Shown here one piece after another: positions 25,108 through 32,142 of a stretch of 64,000 bases of DNA (position 1 is the first letter of the stretch; every line of letters begins with the position of its first letter). Below the pieces are notes generated by a model. It ran no database searches and was not told the origin of the DNA. It worked only from the letters and a program-made list of their open reading frames with translations. The DNA is from an uncultured Ruminiclostridium sp. (lineage in GTDB: Bacteria > Bacillota > Clostridia > Oscillospirales > Ruminococcaceae). Position numbers and translations under genes: made by a program. The stretch spans positions 1 to 64,000 of the forward strand of contig CANQKE010000011.1 of NCBI GenBank assembly GCA_947624435.1, in the 5' to 3' direction.

Positions 25108-25728
25108 TTACTTAAACTCACGGTATCCCGATGACAGTATCTCAAACGAGATACCGCCGGAACATATATCCGTCAGCTTTTTAAGCAATGCGTCGGTATC
25201 CTCCTTGCGGATATCCGCATATATCTCCACTTCGTCGGCGTATCGCGTATCGCGTATCATCGCTCCCGCCGCAGTCATCGCCGCGCTGACGCTTCCGTAA
25301 AAGCTGTACGAAAACTTCGCGCGTATGCTGTCCGACAGCTCCATATATACAAGCTGTGCGGCATCCAATGCCAGCGACGCGCTTTTTGAGTAGGCGCGCA
25401 CCAATCCGCCCGCGCCGAGCAGTATTCCTCCAAAATAGCGGGTCACGACGCATACCGTATCGGTAACACCGGCCTTTTGCAATACCTCGAGAATAGGCGC
25501 GCCGGCGGTGCCGCCCGGCTCTCCGTCGTCGCTGTGGCGGGATATGTTGTTATCTCTCAGCACATAGGCATAACAATTATGCGTCGCCTTGCGGTTTTGA
25601 GAGCGTATCTTGTTTATGAACGCGACGGCGCTTTCCTCGTCGGTGACGTGGCATACCCGCCCGATAAACTCCGAGCGCTTTTCGGTAAACGACGCCTCGG
25701 CGTGCTCCTGTACGGTCTTATAGCCCAC
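25108..25728 (-). CDS. yigZ: YigZ/IMPACT family protein
   Basis: A 206-residue protein of the UPF0029/IMPACT family. The N-terminal domain carries SFTEKRSEFIGRVCHV and the conserved block KATHNCYAYVLRD...SDDGEPGGTAGAPILE (about 45-85). A C-terminal ferredoxin-like domain follows. The family is linked to translation control and ribosome-associated functions, but the bacterial role is not settled. The start is GTG at 25728, 2 bases past the stop of the preceding coiled-coil gene, so the two are coupled. Confidence 0.88.
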   Translation of the reverse strand: MGYKTVQEHAEASFTEKRSEFIGRVCHVTDEESAVAFINKIRSQNRKATHNCYAYVLRDNNISRHSDDGEPGGTAGAPILEVLQKAGVTDTVCVVTRYFGGILLGAGGLVRAYSKSASLALDAAQLVYMELSDSIRAKFSYSFYGSVSAAMTAAGAMIRDTRYADEVEIYADIRKEDTDALLKKLTDICSGGISFEILSSGYREFK

Positions 25729-25730
25729 GC

Positions 25731-26186
25731 TTACGCCTTGCCGCTTTTGTTAAGCGACGCTCTGGTCTTTCTTACGTCGGACAGATTGTCCGCGAGCAGC
25801 TCGTCCACCCGGCTGAGCATGCTTTCTACATAGTCGTTTGTGGCGGTGCGTATCTCTTTAGCCTTAGTCTGCGCGGAGGTGAGTATATCATGAGCGCGCT
25901 GCTGCGCCTGTTTGGTTATCACCTCTTCGCTTACCATCTGCTTTGCCTTTTCCTCCGCCTTGCGGATTATGCTGTCCGCCTCGGCGCGCGCGTCATTGAT
26001 TATGACCTTGCGGTCGTTTACCAATGCCTGCGCCTGTCTTATCTCGCCGGGGAGATTCAGTCTTACCTGGCTGATGTAGTCCCTGAATTCGTTCACGTCT
26101 ACCGTGGATTTTCCTCCGGTAAACGGTATCTGCTTGGCATTGTCAAGCACTTCGTCCATTGCGTCTAAAATTTCGTCGATGCTCAT
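25731..26186 (-). CDS. Coiled-coil protein, DivIVA/ATP-synthase-b-like
   Basis: A 151-residue protein with a long charged helix from about residue 45 to 130 (EIRQAQALVNDRKVIINDARAEADSIIRKAEEKAKQM), the kind of continuous coiled coil found in DivIVA-like or F-type ATPase b-subunit-like proteins. There is no membrane segment or signal. It starts MSIDEILDAMDEVLDNAKQ. It lies between coaD and yigZ, an order often found in Clostridia, where it is annotated as a hypothetical or ATPase-like protein. A role in cell division or membrane organisation is possible but not shown. Confidence 0.75.
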   Translation of the reverse strand: MSIDEILDAMDEVLDNAKQIPFTGGKSTVDVNEFRDYISQVRLNLPGEIRQAQALVNDRKVIINDARAEADSIIRKAEEKAKQMVSEEVITKQAQQRAHDILTSAQTKAKEIRTATNDYVESMLSRVDELLADNLSDVRKTRASLNKSGKA

Positions 26187-26204
26187 TTTTGACCACCCTT
26201 TCTT

Positions 26205-26690
26205 TTACTTTTTAAGCCTTTTAACTATCCGGTCGAGTATATACTCCGGCACAAAATCGCTTATATCCCCTCCGAATGTCGCTATCTGCTTTACCATACT
26301 TGATGACAGATAGGTGTATTCGGTCTTTGACGCGAGAAAGATAGTTTCCGCCTTATAGCACAGCCGACGGTTGGTCTGCGCCATCTGAAATTCATATTCA
26401 AAATCGGTTATCGCGCGCAGTCCTCTGACTATCACGTCCGCCTTGCGCCGATTGAAATAATCTATCAGCAGTCCGTCGAAGCTGTCCACCTCCACGTTGG
26501 TAAATCCCTCGTGCGCCACCGTTTCCTCCAGCAGTTCCTTACGCTCCTCTATAGTAAAGCTGGCGGGCTTGAACATATTCACGGACACCAGCACTATCAG
26601 CTTGTCAAACAATTTGGACGCACGTGAGATTATCTCTATATGTCCGTTAGTCACCGGATCAAAGCTGCCCGGATATATAGCAAGTTTCAT
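26205..26690 (-). CDS. coaD: Phosphopantetheine adenylyltransferase
   Basis: A 161-residue enzyme for the fourth step of coenzyme A synthesis, joining 4'-phosphopantetheine and ATP to dephospho-CoA. The nucleotidyltransferase signature TNGHIEII (His at about 18, the (T/H)xGH motif), the start YPGSFDPVTNGH and the C-terminal SSSMVKQIATFGGDI are all present. Length is normal. It follows rsmD at a short gap, as in most Firmicutes. Confidence 0.97.
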   Translation of the reverse strand: MKLAIYPGSFDPVTNGHIEIISRASKLFDKLIVLVSVNMFKPASFTIEERKELLEETVAHEGFTNVEVDSFDGLLIDYFNRRKADVIVRGLRAITDFEYEFQMAQTNRRLCYKAETIFLASKTEYTYLSSSMVKQIATFGGDISDFVPEYILDRIVKRLKK

Positions 26691-26701
26691 ATCTTTCCCC
26701 T

Positions 26702-27253
26702 TTATCGATCGTCGTTTTCCGGCCTGCGGTATATGGTAACGCCTATTTTGCCGTGCCGCTTTGTTTTGGTAATAACAAAATCCCCCACCTGCTCCGGCAG
26801 CTTTAACCCCGCCTCATGCTCGCAGATTATCACGCCTCGCTCCGTCATCATTTCGACCAGCGCGGGAAGGGATTTCTGCACCAATCGCCGTTCATACGGA
26901 GGATCCAGCAGCGCTATATCGAATTTTTCGGCGCTGCTGCGCAAAAACGCGGTATTCGGCATGTTTATCACCTCCGCTTTATCGCTAAATCCGACATGTT
27001 CGAGGTTTTGCCGTATATATGCGACGGATTCCCTGCTGCTGTCTACAAACACCGCCTTTTTCGCGCCGCGGCTCAACGCCTCTATCCCGAGCTGTCCGGT
27101 ACCGGCAAACATGTCCAGCACCACGCTGCCCTCTATCTCAAACTGTATCGCGCTGAACATTGCCTCTTTTATCCCGTCGGCGGTAGGCCGCACGTCCAGT
27201 CCCTCCGGAGCTTTCAGCCGTCTGCCCTTGGCAAGTCCGGTAATAACTCTCAT
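26702..27253 (-). CDS. rsmD: 16S rRNA (guanine966-N2)-methyltransferase
   Basis: A methyltransferase of about 183 residues that modifies G966 of 16S rRNA with S-adenosylmethionine. It begins MRVITGLAKGRRLKAPEG, then VRPTADGIKEAMFSAI; the SAM motif is VLDMFAGTGQLGIEALSRGA and the catalytic motif DPPYE. The ATG at 27253 matches the family N-terminus, but the nearest ribosome site (AAAGGAG) is over 30 bases upstream, with a perfect 7-bp hairpin between them (see findings). ATG at 27265 is the other candidate. Confidence 0.93.
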   Translation of the reverse strand: MRVITGLAKGRRLKAPEGLDVRPTADGIKEAMFSAIQFEIEGSVVLDMFAGTGQLGIEALSRGAKKAVFVDSSRESVAYIRQNLEHVGFSDKAEVINMPNTAFLRSSAEKFDIALLDPPYERRLVQKSLPALVEMMTERGVIICEHEAGLKLPEQVGDFVITKTKRHGKIGVTIYRRPENDDR

Positions 27254-27266
27254 CTTTATTATCATG

Positions 27267-27283
27267 CTTGCAAAGCAAGCATT
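27267..27283. repeat. Small perfect hairpin between ribosome site and rsmD start
   Basis: Near 27265-27282 the minus strand reads TGCTTGCTTTGCAAGCA, a 7-bp stem with a 3-base loop, immediately after AAAGGAGAAA and immediately before the ATG candidates of rsmD. About 60 bases upstream a related string (AAAAGGAGAAATTTGCGCTTTGC) occurs, so the unit may be duplicated. Exact borders are approximate. Confidence 0.55.
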
Positions 27284-27461
27284 TCTCCTTTCGAGTTTTT
27301 GTAAGGTTTTGCGAAACAAAATTGCCGACCGTACTCGGCAAAGCGCAAATTTCTCCTTTTATCCGTTCTGTATATTATATACTTCTTCGGCTTTCGATCT
27401 TCCTTTATAAAATCCTGCATTTTTATATATATTTCGTATTTTTTACACCGAAACCACCATC

Positions 27462-29285
27462 TCAGAAATTCTCCTGTATAAAATCGTAGACCTCCTGCGC
27501 CTTTGCCGCATTGATCTTTGCGGCCTCGGAAAGCTCTTCCGGCGACGCGCTTTTAAGTCTGCTCTTTGTCTTAAAGCGCTTTATCAGCGCTAAAGCCTTT
27601 GCGTCGCCTATACCGGGTATTTTGGTAAGCTCAAGCTGATAAGTGCGTTTATTATGCTTTTTGCGCTGGAAAGTGATGGAGAACCTGTGTACCTCGTCCT
27701 GTATGCCGGTGAGCAGCGAGAACAGCTTTTTATTCGCTTTTATCTCTATCTCCCCGCCCTCGGCGGCTATCGCACGGGTGCGGTGCTTGTCGTCCTTTAC
27801 CAGCCCGAACAGCGGTATATCCAGTTCAAGCTCGGTAAGCACCTGCTTTACCGCGCTGACGTGTCCTTTTCCTCCGTCCAGTAATATAAGGTCCGGCAGC
27901 GGCTTAAACGCCTCGTCCCCGTCAAGGTAGCGGCGCAGCCTGCGCTCCAATACCTCCTGCATACAAGCATAGTCGTTTTGTCCCTGCACATATTTTATCG
28001 CAAATTTGCGGTAGCCCGCCTTATACGGTCTGCCGTTGCGGTACACCACCATTCCGCCGACGCGTGCGTCCTCGCCGATGTTGGAAATATCATAGCTTTC
28101 GATTATCATCGGCGTTTTAGGAAGTCCGAGCAATTTTGCCAGATCCTCCAGCGCGTTTATCTCCTTTACCGTCCTGCCTACCCTCAGCGCAAGATATTCC
28201 GCGGCGTTCTGCTTCGCCATTAAAACACGGGATACGCCCTCTCCGCGTTTAGGTACGGAAAGGACGACCTTGTGACCCCTGAGATTTGAAAAATACTCGC
28301 CCAGCAGCTCGGCGTCCTCTATCTCCTCGTCGATATATATCCGGCGCGGTATCTCGTCCTGACGCTTGGAATAATACTCTACGCAAAAGTCTGAGCGCAT
28401 CTGACCCGCGTCATATTCATCACCGAGAAAGAAATTCTCCTTATCGACTATCCTGCCGCCGCGGTATTTTATCACGGCGACGCTGACAAGTTCGGCGTTT
28501 TGAGCCAGTCCTATAACGTCAAAGTCGTACTCCTTGTCCGAGATTATCCCCTGCCCGTCTTTCATTCGCTCTATAGCATGGATACGGTCGCGCAGCCGCG
28601 CTGCCTTTTCAAATTCCAGCTGCTCAGCGGCGGCGTTCATCTCCTCGGTCATCTGCTCGACGCTTACCTTGCTGCCGTTGCGCATATAGTCCATCGCGGC
28701 GGCGATTATGCTTGCGTATTCCTCTTTGCTTATCTTTCCGCGGCAGACGCCCATACAGCGCTTGATATGATAATTAAGGCAGGGGCGTTCCTTATTGAAA
28801 TCGCGCGGAAAGCTCTTATGGCAGGAGGGCAGCATGAATATCCGATTTGCCTCCTCTACCGCCTGCTTTGCGGTATAGCCGCTGGTATACGGGCCGAGAT
28901 AGTCCGCCTCGTCCTTGCAGTTGAGCGCGTAGGTTATTCTGGGATAATCCTCGCGGGTTATCTTTATATAATTGTAGCCCTTATCGTCTTTGAGCAGAAT
29001 GTTGTATTTCGGATTGTACTGCTTTATAAGGCTGCATTCCAATACCAAAGCGTCAAGCTCGCTCGCGGTAACGATAAAATCGAAATCATAGATATTGTCC
29101 ACCAGCTTGAGCGTTTTTGCGTTGTGGCTCTCCAGCGCGTGAAAATAGGTGGTAACGCGATTTTTCAGCGCCTTTGCCTTTCCGACATAGATGACCTTGC
29201 CGGTCTTGTCCTTCATCAGATACACTCCGGGAGAGCGGGACAGCTTATTCGATTTTTCTCTGAGGTAATCCAGTCTGGGATTCAT
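27462..29285 (-). CDS. uvrC: Excinuclease ABC subunit C
   Basis: A 607-residue nucleotide-excision-repair nuclease that makes both cuts around a DNA lesion with UvrAB. Domains: GIY-YIG nuclease (SPGVYLMKDKTGKVIYVGKA, about 18-37), the UvrB-binding UVR region (about 205-240), the RNase H-like C-terminal nuclease (ESYDISN, then LILLDGGKGHVSAV) and a helix-hairpin-helix end (KIPGIGDAKALALIKRF). Full length. It has its own promoter and is followed by rsmD and coaD. Confidence 0.97.
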   Translation of the reverse strand: MNPRLDYLREKSNKLSRSPGVYLMKDKTGKVIYVGKAKALKNRVTTYFHALESHNAKTLKLVDNIYDFDFIVTASELDALVLECSLIKQYNPKYNILLKDDKGYNYIKITREDYPRITYALNCKDEADYLGPYTSGYTAKQAVEEANRIFMLPSCHKSFPRDFNKERPCLNYHIKRCMGVCRGKISKEEYASIIAAAMDYMRNGSKVSVEQMTEEMNAAAEQLEFEKAARLRDRIHAIERMKDGQGIISDKEYDFDVIGLAQNAELVSVAVIKYRGGRIVDKENFFLGDEYDAGQMRSDFCVEYYSKRQDEIPRRIYIDEEIEDAELLGEYFSNLRGHKVVLSVPKRGEGVSRVLMAKQNAAEYLALRVGRTVKEINALEDLAKLLGLPKTPMIIESYDISNIGEDARVGGMVVYRNGRPYKAGYRKFAIKYVQGQNDYACMQEVLERRLRRYLDGDEAFKPLPDLILLDGGKGHVSAVKQVLTELELDIPLFGLVKDDKHRTRAIAAEGGEIEIKANKKLFSLLTGIQDEVHRFSITFQRKKHNKRTYQLELTKIPGIGDAKALALIKRFKTKSRLKSASPEELSEAAKINAAKAQEVYDFIQENF

Positions 29286-29323
29286 ATAATCACTCTCCGA
29301 AAACGCAGTTTATTTCCCGTACT

Positions 29324-29352
29324 ATTTTACCATTTTTTCGATCGGATTACAA
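29324..29352 (-). promoter_or_regulatory. Promoter of uvrC
   Basis: On the minus strand TTGTAA (29352-29347) and TAAAAT (29329-29324) lie 17 bases apart, about 40 bases before the uvrC ATG. Confidence 0.65.
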
Positions 29353-29376
29353 GTGTTTCACGATTTTTACGATAAA

Positions 29377-29402
29377 AAAACGGGAGTATTTGCTCCCGTT
29401 TT
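29377..29402 (-). terminator. Intrinsic terminator of feoA
   Basis: AAAACGGGAG (29377-29386) pairs with CTCCCGTTTT (29393-29402) around a 6-base loop. On the minus strand a T-run follows, directly after the feoA stop. Confidence 0.85.
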
Positions 29403-29403
29403 A

Positions 29404-29643
29404 TTAAAGCCACTCCGACTTTGACACCTCTATCTTTTCGGCGTCCTCCTGTCTTATAGCGATAAGCGCGCCGCGTATAAGATACGCCGACATTCCGCCG
29501 CCTATAAGCGCGCAGCTTACTTTCGTGCCGTCTATCAGTCCCAGATCGCGAAATCTCCGCCGCAGACCGGCGCTTGCCGATATGCTGCATACCCGCGCGC
29601 TTTCTCCTATGTTAAGCTGTGAAAGCGGCTTTGTATTTTCCAT
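29404..29643 (-). CDS. feoA: FeoA-type SH3-like protein
   Basis: A 79-residue single-domain protein of the FeoA family: LSQLNIGESARVCSISASAGLRRRF, then DLGLIDGTKV and GALIAIRQEDAEKIEV. FeoA is a small cytoplasmic partner of the ferrous iron transporter FeoB. No feoB is adjacent in this window, so this is an orphan copy; orphan FeoA domains also occur as regulators. It ends at its own terminator and is divergent from the GH16 gene. Confidence 0.85.
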   Translation of the reverse strand: MENTKPLSQLNIGESARVCSISASAGLRRRFRDLGLIDGTKVSCALIGGGMSAYLIRGALIAIRQEDAEKIEVSKSEWL

Positions 29644-29715
29644 AAGCTCACCCCGTTATAATAATATGAATGCCGCTGCGAAAGGGTGATTTTTTATTAA
29701 CACAAAAATAATATA

Positions 29716-29763
29716 ATAAAAATTAAAAATACGATATACCCCCGCCTATAACGATAGTATAAT
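29716..29763 (+). promoter_or_regulatory. Promoter block of the GH16 gene, matched to that of the surface-protein gene
   Basis: ATAAAAATTAAAA (29716-29728), then 4 bases, GATATA (29733-29738), then 19 bases and TATAAT (29758-29763). The same 13-mer, the same GATATA and the same spacings occur before the surface-protein gene at 34518-34565. Confidence 0.65.
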
Positions 29764-29816
29764 AAAAGCAGAGAACAGGGCTTGTACCCTGCGGCATTAA
29801 TACAGGAGGTAACACA

Positions 29817-30677
29817 ATGAAAATGAAAAAATACAGCGGCGCGCTGCTCAGCGCGATATGCTGTGCGCTGATACTCTGCTCCTGCTCGGCAAATGAAACT
29901 TCCGCGCCCGCGCAGACTGAAAGCACCGCTTCCGAGGCACAAAGCACCGCTTCCGAAGCACAAAACACCGCTTCCGAGGCACAAAGCACCGCTTCCGAAG
30001 CACAAAGCACCGATCCCGAAGAGCAAAGCGTTGCAGACGACGGTAACGTGAACGCGGATTTTACCAACGGGGAATCCCCTCTGTTTGAAAAATCCAACGG
30101 CTGGACAAACGGCGGAATGTTCAACTGCACCTGGCGCGACAGCAACGTGACCTTCGAAAACGGCGCAATGCAGCTCAGCATAAACGCCGACCTTGACCCG
30201 GACACTTATTCCGGCGCGGAATACCGCAGCAAAGGCTTTTACGGCTACGGTATGTACGAGGTATCGATGAAACCTATCAAGAACGACGGCGTGGTATCGT
30301 CCTTCTTCACCTACACCGGACCGTCCGACAATAACCCGTGGGACGAGATAGACATCGAGTTCCTCGGCAAGGATACCACGATAGTTCAGTTCAACTACTT
30401 CACCGACGGCGTGGGAAATCATGAAAAGATATACGACCTGGGCTTTGATGCGACGGAAGATTTCCACACCTACGGCTTCAAGTGGGCAAAGGACAGCATA
30501 ACATGGTACGTTGACGGCGAGGCGGTATACACCGCTGAGGAAAGCATTCCGGTGACCGAAAGCAAGATAATGATGAACACCTGGAACGGCATAGACGTTG
30601 ACGAGTGGCTGAACAAGTACGACGGCAAAACTCCCTTGACCGCCGAATATCAATGGGTGAAGTTCACTAAAGAGTAA
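29817..30677 (+). CDS. Lichenase-type endo-beta-1,3-1,4-glucanase, GH16 lipoprotein
   Basis: A 286-residue secreted enzyme predicted to cut mixed-linkage beta-glucan. A lipoprotein signal (residues 1-24, lipobox LILCSC) anchors it outside the membrane. A Ser/Thr/Glu-rich linker of five 7-residue repeats (about 36-70) follows, then the GH16 jelly roll. Catalytic residues are E177, D179 and E181 in [10 protein letters not shown]. The end (MMNTWNGID...[10 protein letters not shown]) is typical of lichenases. GGAGG precedes the ATG. A terminator follows. Its promoter matches that of the wall-tailed gene at 34641, and a solute-binding protein and AraC regulator lie nearby, so it probably belongs to a glucan-use regulon. 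Confidence 0.92.
   Translation: MKMKKYSGALLSAICCALILCSCSANETSAPAQTESTASEAQSTASEAQNTASEAQSTASEAQSTDPEEQSVADDGNVNADFTNGESPLFEKSNGWTNGGMFNCTWRDSNVTFENGAMQLSINADLDPDTYSGAEYRSKGFYGYGMYEVSMKPIKNDGVVSSFFTYTGPSDNNPWDEIDIEFLGKDTTIVQFNYFTDGVGNHEKIYDLGFDATEDFHTYGFKWAKDSITWYVDGEAVYTAEESIPVTESKIMMNTWNGIDVDEWLNKYDGKTPLTAEYQWVKFTKE
29922..30026 (+). repeat. 21-bp coding tandem repeat, five units
   Basis: Units begin at 29922, 29943, 29964, 29985 and 30006. The first four differ by only one or two bases and encode STASEAQ or NTASEAQ; the fifth is degenerate (STDPEEQ). They form the linker between lipid anchor and glucanase domain. Copy number could change by slippage without shifting the frame. Confidence 0.9.
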
Positions 30678-30703
30678 ACAAAAGAAAAGATAACTATATA
30701 AAG

Positions 30704-30729
30704 AGAGCCGGATATATACGTCCGGCTCT
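30704..30729 (+). terminator. Hairpin terminator after the GH16 gene
   Basis: AGAGCCGGA (30704-30712) pairs with TCCGGCTCT (30721-30729), loop of 8. The following T-run is weak (TAGTTTG), so termination may be partial. Confidence 0.65.
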
Positions 30730-30732
30730 TAG

Positions 30733-30870
30733 TTTGCGAGCACCGAAAATGCAGCAATAAAAAGCAACAACGAGATTATTAAGAAGAAGCAAGAAAAAAT
30801 CGATCAGCTTGAAGAAAAACTGAAAAACGTGCAGAGTTTAGGCAATACAATACAGGAGAAAGAGAAATAA
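30733..30870 (+). pseudogene. Open remnant encoding a coiled-coil C-terminus, no start
   Basis: Between the GH16 terminator and the Panacea promoter a frame of 45 codons is open from a TAG to TAA at 30870. It encodes a charged coiled coil (IIKKKQEKIDQLEEKLKNVQ near its middle) but has no start codon or ribosome site. It looks like the surviving tail of a deleted gene. The family is not recognised. Confidence 0.4.
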
Positions 30871-30880
30871 TTTTTTACTG

Positions 30881-30909
30881 TTGACAGGATAGAAAGCCGG
30901 TGATATAAT
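30881..30909 (+). promoter_or_regulatory. Consensus promoter of the Panacea toxin-antitoxin pair
   Basis: TTGACA (30881-30886) and TATAAT (30904-30909) are both perfect and 17 bases apart, with TG just before the -10 box (30901-30902). Such strength fits steady antitoxin supply. Confidence 0.85.
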
Positions 30910-30949
30910 TAAAGAAAGAGGCAAAATTTAAGAAAGGATGGTTGCCGCG

Positions 30950-31606
30950 ATGAGAGATGTGTATGATTTTGCAAAGTGGTTCATAAAAAACGGAGCAGAT
31001 TCCGTTCCTAACACTTATGACGGAAACATGAAACTTCAAAAGCTGCTGGCACTTGCTAATTTAGCTAGTATAGCTGAATATGGTGAGCCATTGTTTGATG
31101 AACCGATTTTAGCGTTTGAAAACGGCTGTGTAGTTGAAAAAGTACGGTTGAGATACAAAAACGACTATAAAAATTTTAAGAATGATAGCGAAAAATTCGA
31201 GCCGGACTTCTCCGAGCGAGAATACAGCATTCTAAATTTTGCTATGAATGTTTTTGGAAAAGCATCAGCGCGGGAACTGTCAGAAATCAATCACGAGTTT
31301 TCGTTTTGGAAACAGGCATATAAAAACGGAATGCGGAATGATGGTTATCACGTCAAAACAGATTCGGTGGTAAATATGACGGTTTACGCCGAAGATATAA
31401 AGCGTATGCGCGAGATCATAAACGCATATAAAATCGGAGAAAACAAAGCTGTACATTCCGAAACGATAAACGGCATAACCTTTTTTTATGACGATTTGGA
31501 ATTAACGGACGAAATTATGAACGAACTTATTGCGTTTTCACAAGCTGGGCCGGAAGATGATTCTTACAGTATTTATATGGACAACGGGAAGTTGGTGATT
31601 TTTTGA
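30950..31606 (+). CDS. Panacea-domain (DUF4065/SocA-like) antitoxin
   Basis: A 218-residue protein whose first ~150 residues fit the Panacea (formerly DUF4065) fold: MRDVYDFAKWFIKNGAD, then MKLQKLLALANLASIAEYGEPLFDE and AFENGCVVEKVRLRY. Panacea proteins neutralise many unrelated toxins encoded beside them. The last ~60 residues (from about NGITFFYDD) are acidic and may bind the partner. I choose ATG at 30950 because GAAAGG lies 12 bases before it; an ATG at 30938 abuts that site. Its stop overlaps the next ATG by one base (TGATG), so the pair is coupled. Low GC sets it apart from its neighbours. Confidence 0.82.
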   Translation: MRDVYDFAKWFIKNGADSVPNTYDGNMKLQKLLALANLASIAEYGEPLFDEPILAFENGCVVEKVRLRYKNDYKNFKNDSEKFEPDFSEREYSILNFAMNVFGKASARELSEINHEFSFWKQAYKNGMRNDGYHVKTDSVVNMTVYAEDIKRMREIINAYKIGENKAVHSETINGITFFYDDLELTDEIMNELIAFSQAGPEDDSYSIYMDNGKLVIF

Positions 31607-31983
31607 TGGATTTTATCGAAGGTCACGGCGTATTAGGAATGATTCGCTTTCCGGATGGCGAAACTCCGAAATACAACAGAACATATCTTGTTGTAACGGT
31701 TACAGAAAAATATATCGAAGTTTTGAACGTTTCATCAATAGAAGGAAAAGAAAGAAAACTAGCCTATGCTGCTAATATGGTTATACATAAATATAACCCA
31801 CCGTTTTTGAAACCGTCTTTTGTGAAACTGGATTCGCTTACTCGTGTCGATAAATCAAATTGGAGTAATCTGCGAATACTAAATAATGGCAGGACGCTAA
31901 ACAGCGAAGAGCTTGCACAAATAAAAAAGGAACTCAACGATAGAAATAATCAAAATGCAGATAATTACAAACTTAAGTTGTGA
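31606..31983 (+). CDS. Putative toxin partner of the Panacea antitoxin
   Basis: A 125-residue basic protein (MDFIEGHGVLGMIRFPDG, then YNRTYLVVTVTEKYIEVLNVSSIEGKE and PPFLKPSFVKLDSLTRVDKSNWSNLRIL). The strand-rich layout, with an early R...YLVV strand and a KPSFVKLD segment, recalls PemK/MazF/ToxN-type barrel toxins that cut RNA, but no definite family is recognised. It starts inside the stop of the antitoxin gene. No signal peptide. By position it is the toxin; the activity is inferred. Confidence 0.6.
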   Translation: MDFIEGHGVLGMIRFPDGETPKYNRTYLVVTVTEKYIEVLNVSSIEGKERKLAYAANMVIHKYNPPFLKPSFVKLDSLTRVDKSNWSNLRILNNGRTLNSEELAQIKKELNDRNNQNADNYKLKL

Positions 31984-32087
31984 TTTCCTTTTTCAATTTA
32001 TTAAAAATAAATAGAGCTTTTTCAATAAAAATGAAAAGGCTTTTTTCTTTTGCCTATCTTCATTTACTTTTTCCTCCCAAACAAGCT

Positions 32088-32113
32088 TAAAGCCGCGCTG
32101 ACGCGCGGCTTTA
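32088..32113. terminator. Strong hairpin between the toxin gene and the binding-protein gene
   Basis: TAAAGCCGCGC (32088-32098) pairs perfectly with GCGCGGCTTTA (32103-32113), loop TGAC. It lies between convergent genes and probably ends transcription from one or both, though neither side has a long T-run. A weaker AT-rich stem lies at about 32013-32045. Confidence 0.6.
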
Positions 32114-32142
32114 GGTTTATATATTTGAGGTAACAATGAAGA

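Noticed and set aside
27262-27420. Possible 52-codon gene between uvrC and rsmD
   Set aside because: Starts with ATG but has no ribosome site, lies in AT-rich DNA and matches nothing; kept only as context for the rsmD hairpin.
29697-30653. Long reading frame opposite the GH16 gene
   Set aside because: No ribosome site or family likeness; it mirrors the well-supported GH16 gene and its repeats.
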